The notes under the pieces are model-generated. The model searched no databases. It was not told the origin of the DNA and saw nothing but the letters and a program-made list of their open reading frames with translations. Made by a program: the position numbers and the translations under genes. Of a stretch of 64,000 nt of DNA, positions 1 to 10,338 are shown in pieces (the stretch's first letter is position 1; each line of letters opens with the position of its first letter). The DNA is taken from NCBI GenBank assembly GCA_943736015.1, contig OX031072.1, forward strand, positions 3,499,501-3,563,500. Direction: 5' to 3'. The DNA is from Tridacna crocea. Lineage: Eukaryota > Mollusca > Bivalvia > Cardiida > Cardiidae.

Positions 1-835
1 GATTTTCACGTTCTTGTTGCCTAGGTAAATTGCGCGTGCCTAACAACCAGATGGGAAATACGACGTCATATACCTTACATTTCTCGCGCTTGACGTAACG
101 TTGCTATGCGGGAGGGGTACGCCACGGGGAATAAGGGAAAAGAACTGTACTGAATATTGATAAAGCTCCTCCCAGAAAGGGTTAAAAGCATAAAATAAAT
201 AGAATATTTGTTTTTTTCGGTGTAAGATCGAAATTTATTTCATCTCGTGAACACCATCGGTAATATTTTCACTCGTGGCTGCGCCACTCGTGAAAATATT
301 ACCGATGGTGTCCACTCGATGAAATAAATTTCGATCTTACACCGAAAAAAACAAATATCCTCTATGTCCTATTTCCAACTGGTTGTGAGGCACGCGCATT
401 TCACCTAGGTAACTAGTGCGCGGGAACAACTCCTTCCGCCATCAACAGAGTTGAATGTAAAAATCGGTATTTTCACTGGTCGTAACCATGAAATACCGAA
501 AAATATAATCACCGCTATTTCTCGATAACTTACTGGAAAGGATGAAATAAATAGAGGATATTTGGTTATTTTTTTCGGTGTAAGATCGAAATCTATTTCA
601 TTGAGTGAACACCATCGGTAATATTTTCACGAGTGCTTCTAACCCTTTCTGGGAGGAGCTTTATCAAAATTCAGTACAGTTCTTTTCCGTTATTCTCCGT
701 GGCGTACCCCTCCCGCATAGCAACGCATTGCAATATTACGTCAAGCAAGATAAATGTAAAGTAAATGACGCCATATTTCCATCTGGTTGTGAGGCACGCG
801 CAATTTAACTAAGCATGTAGAACGTGAAAAATGGT
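1..835. mobile_element. Family D fold-back element, mosaic (D1)
   Basis: Bases 1-190 are the reverse complement of 638-832 (both hold the GGCACGCGCAATTT and CCGTGGCGTACCCC motifs), so the whole block is an inverted repeat. Inside lies a hairpin at 212-358 (arm GTGAACACCATCGGTAATAT, loop near 275-285). Bases 361-415 repeat part of the right arm and 546-637 repeat half the hairpin, so two copies appear fused. The left end may run off the window. Not assigned to a superfamily. Confidence 0.75.
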
Positions 836-863
836 ATAAGCGCATAGAAACCAAGCGGTAACA

Positions 864-1092
864 TTAACCCTTTACCCAATAAGGCATTTTTATGGTATCT
901 TTAATTGACCCAAATTAACAGCAAGGATGAAGCCGTTTCTAATGTGTATATGACACCTTTTGATAGTGTAGAAAACATTCTGGCAAAAGGTGAAATTGCT
1001 CGTGACGAGCAATTTCACCTTTTGCCACAATGTTTTCCAAAGGCTCCTACAAGCAATGCGTAGAAATGAGTATCTATGGAGTAAAGGGTTAA
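864..1092 (+). mobile_element. Family A MITE, subfamily A3
   Basis: TTAA at both ends, followed and preceded by CCCTTTAC and GTAAAGGG. The central hairpin uses a different arm from the main family (GAAATTGCTCGT against ACGAGCAATTTC) but sits in the same place, between GTAGAAAACATT and AATGTTTTCC. The right half is also the start of the 290-bp tandem repeat that follows. Confidence 0.8.
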
Positions 1093-1910
1093 ATAGCAAG
1101 AGCACCACATTAAGGTGCCAACACTCCTCTGCGAATGCTTAATTTTCAGTGAAATTTCTGTGTAGATAAAGGGACACAACCGTGTGTGAAATACTTTGAT
1201 GGTTATCTGCCCGTTACATAGGTTCCTCTTTTAAAAGCCTCAAAGCCGTTTGTTAGAAACTTGTTAAAGCGCTCATCCCGCTTTAAAGAGTACTTCCGGT
1301 GCATGTTGCAATGCATCTTGGGACAAAAAAAGGCTCCTACAAGCAATGCGTAGAAATGAGTATCTATGGAGTAAAGGGTTAAACAGCAAGAGCACCACAT
1401 TAAGGTGCCAACACTCCTCTGCGAATGCTTAATTTTCAGTGAAATTTCTGTGTAGATAAAGGGACACAACCGTGTGTGAAATACTTTGATGGTTATCTGC
1501 CCGTTACATAGGTTCCTCTTTTAAAAGCCTCAAAGCCGTTTGTTAGAAACTTGTTAAAGCGCTCATCCCGCTTTAAAGAGTACTTCCGGTGCATGTTGCA
1601 ATGCATCTTGGGACAAAAAAAGGCTCCTACAAGCAATGCGTAGAAATGAGTATCTATGGAGTAAAGGGTTAAACAGCAAGAGCACCACATTAAGGTGCCA
1701 ACACTCCTCTGCGAATGCTTAATTTTCAGTGAAATTTCTGTGTAGATAAAGGGACACAACCGTGTGTGAAATACTTTGATGGTTATCTGCCCGTTACATA
1801 AGTTCCTCTTTTAAAAGCCTCAAAGCCGTTTGTTAGAAACTTGTTAAAGCGCTCATCCCGCTTTAAAGAGTACTTCCGGTGCATGTTGCAATGCATCTTG
1901 GGACAAAAAA
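1041..1910. repeat. Exact 290-bp tandem triplication
   Basis: Units begin at 1041, 1331 and 1621 with AGGCTCCTACAAGC and each ends in GGGACAAAAAA. Only isolated differences are visible between units (for example TAAATAGC versus TAAACAGC near 1091/1381). Each unit carries the right half of MITE A3 plus about 240 bp of flank. Two identical 88-residue frames on the minus strand (1203-1469 and 1493-1759) come from the duplication and are not taken as genes. Confidence 0.95.
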
Positions 1911-2188
1911 GTTAAAAGTTCCACCTCAATTCTTTATTGTATAAATACAGATTGTATCTTTCATTATTAATCACTCTTTAAATTAGAAATAACCCCCAAT
2001 TAGAAAATTGGAAGCAAGATTCAGAAAATATTTCCTCTATATTCAGCCGACCAAATCTTTTAGCGTAACAAACATAAATTCTTTCCCCGTCACATAAAAT
2101 ATCCGCGGCCTATAAATTTTACAATAGGTTATGATGTTTTGATGCAAAACAATACTTTATTTACAACACATTGGGACCTGAAATATAA

Positions 2189-2401
2189 TTAACACTTAGG
2201 GTCCTAACACTGACTAAAGGACAGTTTGCGGACAGTGTAGATCAAGATCAGACTGCACGGAACGTGCAGTCTGATCTTGGATCTACACTGTCCGGTAAGA
2301 AGATATTTCCCCCAGTAAAATAACTTTGAAATAGTATTATTTGAGATTTTTACTTTCCGGTTGAAAGTTTCATTTCCCTTTCGTAGCAGGATGAGGGTTA
2401 A
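2189..2401 (+). mobile_element. Family B TTAA hairpin MITE
   Basis: Type description of family B: TTAA ends, a left end related to CCCTTTGGCTGCTAAGC, then a roughly 64 bp near-perfect hairpin (arm GGACAGTGTAGATCAAGATC, core GCACGGAACGTGC), an A+T-rich right arm and ...GGGTTAA. Length is about 215 bp. This copy keeps the hairpin at about 2233-2294. TTAA plus CC...GG ends suggest a piggyBac-type transposase in trans; that is inference. Confidence 0.85.
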
Positions 2402-2615
2402 GCATTTGCCAGACGACAAAATTTTAGACTTGTCCAAATTGAAAGCACACGCAGACGATAAATCAGATGTTCCCAAATTATGATTTCGCTCACTGACAGA
2501 ACAGAAAGCCTTGTGTGAAAAGCAGAAAATGCTGATTACTAGTATTTCCTCCTTTTCTCTACAATATTTTCAAAAGTCTGATCTACCAGGATCATGAAAA
2601 GTCGGAAATCACAAA
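2398..2615 (-). mobile_element. Family A MITE, degenerate
   Basis: It shares the TTAA at 2398-2401 with the family B copy on its left. The left arm (GACAAAATTTTAGACTTGTC) is clear; the hairpin is eroded (AAAATGCTGATTACTAGTAT) and the right end is lost. Confidence 0.65.
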
Positions 2616-2651
2616 AAGTCTTATATACGAGAAAATCGAGATTGTGAGGAA

Positions 2652-2745
2652 AAGGTCATCCTTCTTGTAGAAGACAAGATTTTGGACTTGTTGAAATCTA
2701 AAGCAGAAACAGACGATAAATTGCAAGTTTTGAGGAGAAAAAACA
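2652..2745 (-). mobile_element. Family A MITE, left-arm fragment
   Basis: A second eroded copy of the same arm (AGACAAGATTTTGGACTTGT then AGACGATAAATTG) without hairpin or right end. Confidence 0.5.
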
Positions 2746-2852
2746 AACAAACAACCCGACTGAGTCAAAGTCTTTAAAATCAGTTTGAAATTTTGAATAA
2801 AAAAAATTACGTAAGCTCAAGTACAAGAAAATGATACCAGCCAATTCCCCGG

Positions 2853-3094
2853 TAAACCCATTACCACACAATCCCTACTTTTGACGACCCTAAAAAGAAG
2901 CCTTTGAAAACATTGTGGGAAAAGGAGAAAATGCTGGTAACCAGCATTTTCTCCTTTTCCCACAATGTTTTCTACCTTTCACAATAAAATTAAAACACTT
3001 AGTACAGTCAAATTTTCAGTCACTTTTATTTTGTCGTCTGCAAATGCTTTCGTTCTGGACAAGCCAAAATTATTGTCGTTTGGTAATGAGTTAA
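2853..3094 (+). mobile_element. Family A MITE
   Basis: Short arm CACAATCCCTACTTTTGACG on the left, complete hairpin at about 2909-2972, long arm and GGTAATGAGTTAA on the right. The left TTAA has become GTAA. Confidence 0.9.
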
Positions 3095-3098
3095 TCTA

Positions 3099-3305
3099 TT
3101 AACCCCTTGGCTGCTAAGCCCGACTCAGGCAGCTTTTGGGGATAGTATAGAGCAAGATCAGACTGCACAAAAAACGTGCTGACTGTTCTTTGATCTACAC
3201 CGTCCAATGCGATATTTCATTCCGGTGAAAAATTTTAAGTCCGCATTTATTGTTAGTTTTTTACTATTCAGCGGAAGTTTTCGTTTCATCTATTTAGATA
3301 TTCAG
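3099..3305 (+). mobile_element. Family B MITE, diverged
   Basis: It starts TTAACCCCTTGGCTGCTAAG only five bases after the preceding family A copy. The hairpin is present but has mismatches; the right end near 3300 is uncertain. Confidence 0.7.
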
Positions 3306-3531
3306 AAAAAACACTGAATCTCGTATTTGTAGGAGTGGGTTTCTCAAAATTCAATCATTTGAATCAACAGTAATCAAGCTTGCATAACACAGTTTTAGGT
3401 AAAATACAAAACAATTCTTTTTTTATCGGGCTTTTTTGATTGGCTGCGGAGGGAGCACAGTTACTTCCGGGTAAAATCACGATCCAACTTTTACGCCGCT
3501 ACAAAAAATAGTTCCAATGAAAAGAATCAAA

Positions 3532-3880
3532 TTAACGCTTTCGCGGTCAGTGGCGACGTAAACATCTTATGCAGTTGGCGTATATCAGGATCAGACTGCA
3601 TAAAACATGGTCTGTTATCTGATGCTACACTGTGGCTAACATTATCTTCAAATATGTTTTTTTCACAAATGAAGAGGTCGGGTTTATCGAGCAGGCATCC
3701 AAAAAGTAACCTCTTTACCAGATAGAGGAAAAAAAAGAGACAAACACCTGTAATATAGCTGAGATTTTCGGATTTCTCTTCCACTAGATGGCATCTAGCA
3801 TGCAGGGAAGAGGAGACGGCGCTGTTTTCCGGCATTTTCTCCTTTTTCCGCAATACTTCCAAAGCCTTTGTCAGGATTAT
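3532..3880. mobile_element. Degenerate B fragment followed by A fragment
   Basis: TTAACGCTTTCG with a decayed family B hairpin (ATCAGGATCAGACTGCA) spans 3532-3660. A decayed family A hairpin (GGCATTTTCTCCTTTTTCCG) and right arm lie at 3790-3880. A 111-residue minus-strand frame across this stretch is not protein-like. Confidence 0.45.
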
Positions 3881-4081
3881 GAAAAAAAGAGACCGTTATA
3901 TAGAGAAGAGATACAGAGCAGCGATTTTAGCCTGATCAGTTCTATTGTATAGATATTTACCATTGGAATTTTTATCCCGTCGTAATGAAAGAAGTAATGT
4001 GGACCCATTACAGTTCCTCTATTTACGACAATCCGAACTAATCCCATCGAACTCCCTAAAATGTAACTTTTTGGTCCGGTG

Positions 4082-4218
4082 TAATGCAGAGAAATGACCT
4101 TCCCCTATAACATGACCCGGGTCATTTCTCTACGTAGTGAAATGACTTCTGGGGTAATTTGTCTACGTAGAATAAAGACCCGGGTCATTTTATAAGGGAG
4201 GGTCATTTCTCTGCATTA
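4082..4218. mobile_element. Small fold-back element (family J)
   Basis: A 137 bp imperfect palindrome: TAATGCAGAGAAATGACC at the left is the reverse complement of GGTCATTTCTCTGCATTA at the right, with inner arms ATGACCCGGGTCATTT. It has TA-like ends. Only one copy was seen in the window. Confidence 0.65.
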
Positions 4219-4465
4219 ACAGCCGAGCCGTCGTAGTGCGAAATTTTGACTCTTAATATCCTACTTATCAGTGAAGATACAGACTTCAAATTATGGCTGG
4301 TTTTTCACTTGTAAACAGGGAACCAAAACAGCCCAGGAGATTGCTTGCGTATACCACATTCATCGAAGATTCGACCTGCCTGCTATGACTCATCAACAAT
4401 TCCCGAATACTTCGGAAAAGTAGGGCTCATATCGAAGCTATTACCAAGGCCTGTGGCCCTGGCAT

Positions 4466-4694
4466 TTAACCCTTTCCCAAACAGCAAATTTTGGACCAGA
4501 CCAAATTGAAAGCGTTTTGCAGTTGACAAATTTACAGTTGCTAAAAAGGTTATTTTTCTATATGATAGGGTAGAAAACATTGTGGAAAATGAAGAAAATG
4601 CTGGTTACCAGCATTTTCTCCTTTTCCCACAATGTTTTCAAAAGGCTTCTATTCCTGACCCGTAAAAACCAGGGATTGTTTGGGAAAGGGTTAA
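4466..4694 (-). mobile_element. Family A MITE, subfamily A2
   Basis: TTAA at both ends. A2 is recognised by CCCTTTCCCAAAC, GGACCAGACCAAATTG and GATAGGGTAG, and by the GGGTTAA end. The hairpin is complete apart from one arm shortened to GGAAAATGAAGAAAATG. Confidence 0.9.
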
Positions 4695-4719
4695 TAATAA
4701 ATGGCCGGTGCATAGGTTA

Positions 4720-5262
4720 CATGCTAGCTGGTCATCGCTGAAGGAATCGCACCAGGTAACATTTTATTGAGTAAACTTTTTTTTTCTTCAATTTGAAATT
4801 CAATGTGAAGCTTGTCGTTTTGAAAAGTAGTCCGCTTCTGTACCAGAATGCCCATATTAGATAAACGTGCATTATCCCCCGCTAGATGGCATTCTATAAA
4901 TACTCATCTATCTGATATTGTCATCCTGGGTACAGAACCGAATCACTTTCCTACTCGACCACCGTTACTTTAAATTTAAAACTAAAATAAAGGTTTACTC
5001 AATAAAACCTACCTCGTTCAATTCACTCAGCTATGATCAGCAGTAAAGAGAAATCTGGAGCTAAAGCAGGTCTCATTTCTCCTTAAACGTATTTATTAAG
5101 GCTTTTTTCTACACTGCTACTTTATAGAGCGTAATATTACAATCAGCCCGCTTTTGGGGCTAGTGATGCGTCATATAAGATAGGCGAATCTTCGAAGAAT
5201 ATGACATGCGCAGACAACGGATAAACGTGTATTTGTGGGATGCCATCTAGCGGGAGATAATG
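4720..5262 (-). mobile_element. Family H retroposon, older copy (H0), split by H1
   Basis: Reading on the minus strand, 5262 down to 5230 gives the family H 5' end (CATTATCTCCCGCTAGATGG). The sequence then resumes from the duplicated target at 4869 down to about 4720 with the H interior (TACAGAAGCGGACTACTTTT). Removing H1 and one copy of its 10 bp duplication restores a continuous H sequence in this region. The H 3' end of this copy is not visible. Confidence 0.75.
4870..5219 (+). mobile_element. Family H retroposon, complete (H1)
   Basis: Type copy, 350 bp: starts CATTATCCCCCGCTAGATGG and ends TGCGCAGACAACG. It is flanked by a perfect 10 bp duplication GATAAACGTG (4860-4869 and 5220-5229) and lies inside an older inverted H copy. 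There is no long reading frame and no tRNA-type A/B box. Target duplications of variable length plus a 5'-truncated copy at 44.4 kb indicate copying by target-primed reverse transcription; the partner LINE is unknown. Confidence 0.85.
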
Positions 5263-5624
5263 CAGCTCGGGCAGGTAACTCTCGAAACAAATATGACACT
5301 GTTTATTTCTATGATTAATTTGACGCTAACGGATAAAGCGTACACACATTTTTTTTTGCATATAAAACAGCGATTTTTAGCTTTACCTGTAAAATAAGGC
5401 AATTTATTTAAATAAATGTCATCTAATTTTGTCAATATTAATCTATATCATAGCGGGAGTGGGGGAGGATGGTAGGAATAATGGGGGCGGGACTGAGAAG
5501 AAATGGGGATAGGTGTTAAGAAATATGTCCAGTTGTGGTAAAAATCATTCATGAAAGACCCTAACGTTGTTTTCAAGGACAAACATAACTATTCAAGCAC
5601 CTTTAACGACTATATATGCCACTG
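5263..5624. other. No feature recognised
   Basis: Unique-looking DNA with a G-rich patch near 5455-5510. No repeat family or credible reading frame was seen. Confidence 0.5.
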
Positions 5625-5705
5625 CAGCGGTCAGTGTAGATCAAGATAAGACAGTACAAAACGTGAAGTCTGATCTTTGATCTACCTTGTCCATTTTGCC
5701 GAGAC
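5625..5705 (+). mobile_element. Family B hairpin fragment
   Basis: GTCAGTGTAGATCAAGATAA with an eroded second arm TGATCTTTGATCTACC; both ends are missing. Confidence 0.6.
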
Positions 5706-5759
5706 ATTTTGAACAAGAACAACTATAATCCTTATATTGCTAAAAAATAAAATAAAATT

Positions 5760-5928
5760 TTCAATTAAATAGTTAAACCCAAAATATTGCTCTTTCAAAG
5801 ATAAGTTTTGTAAAATACTATCTCCTAATCGGACAGTGTAGATCCAAGACCAGACTGCACGTTCTGTGCAGTCTGATCTTGATGTACACTGTCCGCAAAA
5901 GGTCAGCGAGTCTCGCTTAGCAGCCTAA
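5760..5928 (-). mobile_element. Family B MITE, reversed
   Basis: The hairpin lies at about 5829-5896, with the diagnostic GCAAAAGGTCAGCGAGTC and CTTAGCAGCCTAAGG on the right. This is the family's left end in reverse. Confidence 0.75.
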
Positions 5929-5984
5929 GGATTTTATTTGTAGAAAAAAAAAATGTCTGCAGGTTTTACTTCACGATCAAAGGA

Positions 5985-6199
5985 TTGAACCTTTGGCTAG
6001 TTAAGTGCGACCCACTGACCTTTTGCGGACAGTGAAGGTCCAAGATCAGACTGCACAGAACGTGCAGTCTGATCCTGGACCTTCACTGTCCGACCTGAGA
6101 AGATATCTATCTCAAAATATATCTTGGAAAAGGCAAAACTTAGGTCGTTTCTATCGGCTTGAAAGTTTCAATTGAAGGTATTAAGCAGAAAACGGTTAA
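5985..6199 (+). mobile_element. Family B MITE with paired arm changes
   Basis: TTGAACCTTTGGCT at the left and GGTTAA at the right. The hairpin at about 6029-6092 carries GAAGGTCC in one arm and GGACCTTC in the other where most copies have GTAGATC/GATCTAC, so the changes are mirrored. Confidence 0.85.
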
Positions 6200-6216
6200 A
6201 ATTGCGTTGACAAATA

Positions 6217-6392
6217 GACAGGGCTAGAGAGAAAGACAGTCAGTCAGACAGACCAACAGACAGACGGACGGACGGACGGACGGACAGACAGACAGACAGA
6301 CGTGGAGAGAGAGTGAGTGAGAAGGAGGTAGAAGAAAAAGAAGTGAACGTTAGAGAGAGAGAGACAGACAGACAGACAGAGAGACAGAGTTT
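6217..6392. repeat. GACA/GACG microsatellite
   Basis: Runs of GACAGACA and GACGGACG with an interruption near 6305-6345, followed by GAGA/GACAGACA repeats. Confidence 0.9.
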
Positions 6393-6669
6393 CGAAACTA
6401 ACGGTTCACACAATCATGTGCAAATTGGCGCCTTGAACTATTTTAAACCAATGTCGACCTTAAACAGCATCTTTTACTGCCAGTAATCTATTTTAATGCA
6501 CTATTATTACTGCAAAAGATTTCGTACTCTGTATGCCAACGACAATTTTATGTCTATCTGTGAAATATATACTTCATTTCTTTCTGTCAAATGTAATAAT
6601 TTTTACCTTGTTTTTTTTTTAAAGATTTCCATTACAGCTGGAGATGGTACTGGTCATAGTTTATTAATC

Positions 6670-6742
6670 AGAGAACGGGCGGCGTAGATCCAAGATCAGA
6701 CTGCACCTTCTGTACAGTCTGATCTTAACGTGCGACGTCCGC
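6670..6742. mobile_element. Family B hairpin fragment
   Basis: GGCGTAGATCCAAGATCAGA with the mirrored arm CAGTCTGATCTTAACG; the ends are lost. Confidence 0.6.
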
Positions 6743-6755
6743 AATTTTTAGTTCT

Positions 6756-6976
6756 TTAACTTATTACCGAACGACAAAATTTTATGCTTGTCCAAATCGA
6801 AAGCAATTGCAGACGACAAATTAAAAGTGACTGAAAATTTGATTTTTTTTTTGTGAAGGGTAGAAAACATTGAGAGAAAATGCTGGTTACCAGCATTTTC
6901 TCCTTTTCCAACAATGTTTTGTAAAGGCTTCTTTCTCAGTGTCGTCAAAAATACGGATTGTGTGGTAATGGGTTAA
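6756..6976 (-). mobile_element. Family A MITE
   Basis: TTAA at 6756 and 6973. The left hairpin arm is shortened by about ten bases (AACATTGAGAGAAAATGC); the other features are typical. Confidence 0.9.
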
Positions 6977-7453
6977 ATCGCCATTGACAGTAAGGGAGTT
7001 GAACTAAATCATATCGTATCCTTACTTCGACATAATCGAGTGCCAGATACTATCGTTCATTGGTCATTTGAAAAAAAAAAGTATGCAGTTTCGGGATGAA
7101 TTACAGTCATTTTCTTTGAAAAAGGATTATACTGAATTATCAGTCTTGCTTGATTAATATCACAAGCAATAATTTAATTTTAATGTTATCTTTATAGCAA
7201 GTAGAAGATATAACTTAACTTAAGAGCCAACATCGATTCGACGATATACTATTTACTAATTCCGTATTGAAAAAAAAAATTTTTTTTTTAGAAGTTACCC
7301 TGTGAGTTAATTGTCTTTTAAAGCACGGCTATAGAATGTAAATATAATTTGGTTTAAAACAACAAAATCATTTCAGATTAATTTCAAAATCATTTGGGGG
7401 TTTCAACCGATATGTAAACAGAATGTCAACTGACTGTGATTGGCTATTAATAA
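6977..7453. other. No feature recognised
   Basis: A+T-rich DNA with an A-run/T-run pair at 7270-7290. No gene or known repeat was seen. Confidence 0.5.
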
Positions 7454-7947
7454 ATTGAGCCATGCTCTGTGAAAAGGGGGTTTAATGCATCTGCGAAAAG
7501 TATCGACCAAGATCAGCCAGCGCAGTCCGCTCAGGCTGACCTTGGCCGAAACTTTTCGCTATCGGCCAATTTTCTGTATGTCCTTGGACCAGTCTACCTC
7601 GTGTTCAAGTTTGTTGCAGAAAAAGACGTGGCTATCACGGGTCCACAAGTATTTGATGGTCTCCTTGTTATTATGCATCATGGAAATGCATTAACCAATT
7701 ACAACACAACCCCTACTTTTGACGACCCTGACAAAGAGGCCTTTTGAAAACACTGTAGGAAAAGGAGAAAATGCTGGTAACCAGCATTTTCTCCTTTTCC
7801 CACAGTGTTTTCTACCCTTCCCCAAACAAATTTCAATTTTTCAGGCACCTTTATTTTGTAGTCTGCAAATGCTTTCAATTTGAACCAGTCTAAAATTTTG
7901 TCGTGTGGTAAAGAGTTAAGCCCCCTTTTGCTTGAGTATGGCTCAAT
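7454..7947 (+). mobile_element. Family F TIR element with nested MITE (F1)
   Basis: Terminal inverted repeats ATTGAGCCATGCTCTGTG and CTTGAGTATGGCTCAAT, each adjoining GGGGG/CCCCC. A subterminal hairpin near 7508-7557 has the GC-rich core AGCGCAGTCCGCTCAGGCT. Without the nested family A copy it is about 265 bp. It is related to family E by the same hairpin core. No convincing target duplication was seen. Confidence 0.75.
7691..7919 (+). mobile_element. Family A MITE nested in F1
   Basis: TTAA on both sides. The hairpin has ACACTGT mirrored by ACAGTGT in place of ACATTGT/ACAATGT. It splits the F element just before its right terminal repeat. Confidence 0.95.
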
Positions 7948-7978
7948 CATTTATAAACAGAAAAACAACAGACATTAT

Positions 7979-8208
7979 TTAACCCATTACCACACAATCC
8001 CTACTGTTGACGACCCTGAGAAAGAAGCCTTTGGAACATATCGTGGGAAAAGGAGAAAATGCTGGTAACCAGCATTTTTCTCCTTTTCCCCACAATGTTT
8101 TTTATCCTTCACAAAACAAATTTTAAATTTCAGTCAATTTTTATTTTGTCGAATGCACATGCTTTCGATTTGGACAAACCTAAAATTCTGCCGTTTGGTT
8201 ATGAGTAA
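7979..8208 (+). mobile_element. Family A MITE
   Basis: TTAA at the left, GTAA at the right. A long near-perfect hairpin with one extra T in the right arm. Confidence 0.9.
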
Positions 8209-8955
8209 AACCCGGTCAATAGCATACTGTATTATAAGACGGCGGCCCTGGATACAGAACGAAGTTCACAGTATTACACAATGTTAATGTGATTTTAAAT
8301 AAATAGACTGAATAAAAGAAAAATAAAGTTAAAGAAAAATAAAGTTAAAGAAAAAAAAAAAAACTAATGAAATAGTAAAGTAATTTGAAAAAAAAAGGAA
8401 TTTCTGTAAAATTTTGTAAACTTTTTTTTTTTTCAAATTTTAAAGACAAAAGTACCTTAGATCTTTTTCTCTGTAATGTCTTATGACTCTGGTCTCTTTG
8501 ATTCGTAAAGTAACTTCCAGCTGCGATGAATTAAATTGAGAGCTGCAAGCAGGTCGATCTACGCCAAGTTTCCAAATGGTCGTAAAATCCTATTATTCCG
8601 TCTATTTGTACGTTCCGGAAACTCATCCCACAAAAAAAATATCGGTTTGGTCATGTGACGCTTGACGAAAGTTATCACGTGATTAGAAACATTGGTTACG
8701 GACAGCCTCGATTCTAATTCTACGATCTATTAGGGTCGCTTTACTTCTAGAGGCTTTGACAAATATCACCTCTCGGTAATCTAATAGTTGGTTTCAATTC
8801 GGAAATATCGAGGCGTAATGATTAAATAAAAGGCCCTAGGACTGTGCTCTACCACAATGGTTCTCTTCAAATCTATACAATAGGACTAAAACACAGGGAC
8901 CCGTATTATCTTGGAATAAAAGATGACTAAAATGTTAAAGCATTAAAGCAAAAAC
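8209..8955. other. No gene recognised; low-complexity A/T tracts
   Basis: AAATAAAGTTAAAG repeats and long A and T runs at 8320-8430, then unique-looking DNA. No credible reading frame was seen. Confidence 0.5.
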
Positions 8956-8957
8956 AT

Positions 8958-9005
8958 TGCACACAATGAGAACTTTCTCCTTTTGCTATAATGTTTTCAA
9001 TCGTA
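8958..9005. mobile_element. Family A fragment (A3-like)
   Basis: CTCCTTTTGCTATAATGTTT resembles one hairpin arm and its flank. It directly precedes a family B copy. Confidence 0.4.
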
Positions 9006-9056
9006 GTCTGCTGATAGAACGGGAGAAACCGTTACGGTATCAATTGTCAAACCATC

Positions 9057-9265
9057 TTAAACCTCTGGCTGCCGGGCTTGACTCAGTGACCTTTTGCGGA
9101 CAGTGTAGATCAAGATCAGACTGCACGGAACGTGCAGTCTGATCTTGGATCTATACTGTCCGAGGTGATATTTTTCCCCGTAAGGTAAGTTTGAAGTAAT
9201 ATTGTTCGGGTCTGTAACATCGTTTTACAAGTTTAATCTAACTCGCATGACAAGATTATGGTTAA
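9057..9265 (+). mobile_element. Family B MITE
   Basis: TTAAACCTCTGGCTGCC at the left, GGTTAA at the right, and an almost perfect hairpin at about 9098-9162 around CACGGAACGTG. Confidence 0.9.
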
Positions 9266-9324
9266 TACCACTTTTAACATTCCCAAATACTTCTTTTTTT
9301 GACATCGTACTTGGAAGAAGAGCA

Positions 9325-9374
9325 TCTCTCTCTTTCTCAGTCTCTGGCTCTTTCTCTGACTCTTTTTCTCTCTG

Positions 9375-9410
<36 letters not shown>

Positions 9411-9550
9411 TGCCCCTCTCTGTTGCTCCCCTCTTTTTCTGTTTTATCCTTCCCCCTTTCCCCCTCTTTTTTTTTCTTATCTCCCCCCCCCCTCTCTCTC
9501 TCTCTCCCTCTCTCTCATCTCTCTCTCTCTCTCTTTCTCTCCCTCTCTAA
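9325..9550. repeat. CT-rich microsatellite
   Basis: (TCTCTG)n, (CT)n and C-runs on this strand. The 133- and 83-residue Ser/Leu-rich frames here are products of the repeat. Confidence 0.95.
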
Positions 9551-9694
9551 AACAAAATGATATTTTACTAACGGCAAAACACGCCTACTATGATATTTTA
9601 TAAAGGCCGTTTTTAACAGCATTTCAATCATACGGGCTTGAACAAAAATTCACAAAATTTATGAGATATCGGACAATGTTGTCCGTCAAATTAA

Positions 9695-9835
9695 ATTGCA
9701 GCAGTTGTCGCAGTCTATTGTAAAGGACGAATTTCATTTCTAGAGTTACAATATAATTTGTCGTCCGTAAGTGCTTTGAAATTTAGACAAAGTCTAAGAT
9801 GTTGTTGTTAAGTAAAGAGGTTACAAATGCTACGT
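9695..9835 (+). mobile_element. Family A MITE, long-arm remnant
   Basis: TTGTCGTCCGTAAGTGCTTT followed by GTCTAAGATGTTGTTG and TAAAGAGGTTA. The hairpin is missing. Confidence 0.5.
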
Positions 9836-10102
9836 CAATACGGGTCCAGGAAAACACTCATTCAATTGAATTTTCAGTAAGACGACCTATACAACTGAAC
9901 CATGCTCTGTAAAAAGGGGGCTTAATGCATCTCAAAAAAAAAAAAAAAAGTATCGACCCATGTCTTCCTGCGCAGTCCGCGCAGGCTGACCTGAACCGAA
10001 ACTTTTTTGCCATTGGTCACTTTTCTGCACGTCAAATGACCAGTCTACCTCACGGTACAGTCGCTTGTTAGACACCCGTGACTGTATTTTGTGTATCCGT
10101 GA

Positions 10103-10330
10103 TTAACCCTTTCCCAAACAATCCCTGATTTTTACGGGTCTGGAATAGCAGCCTTTTGAAAATATTGTGGGAAAAGGAGAAAATGCTGGTGACCAGCATG
10201 TTCTCCTTTTCCCACAATGTTTTCTATCCTATCATAGACAGAAATCATCTTTTCAGCAAGAGTTGAATTGTCGTCTTCAATGCTTTAAATTTGGTCTAGT
10301 CCAAAAGTTTGTCGTTTGGGAAAGGGTTAA
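10103..10330 (+). mobile_element. Family A MITE, subfamily A2, nested in F2
   Basis: TTAACCCTTTCCCAAAC to GGGAAAGGGTTAA. It is nearly identical to the copy at 61.8 kb, including ATCATAGACAGAAATCATC, so it is probably young. Confidence 0.95.
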
Positions 10331-10338
10331 GGAATGAC

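Noticed and set aside
1203-1759. Two identical 88-residue reading frames on the minus strand
   Set aside because: They lie in the 290-bp tandem units; identity comes from duplication, and there is no codon bias or domain.
4870-5262. Reading H1 as a DNA transposon with 22-bp terminal inverted repeats (CATTATCTCCC ... GGGAGATAATG)
   Set aside because: The right-hand 'TIR' is the 5' end of an older inverted H copy into which H1 inserted; the 10 bp duplication ends at 5229, before it.
9202-9603. 133-residue Ser/Leu-rich reading frame
   Set aside because: It is the translation of a CT microsatellite and the flanking A+T DNA.
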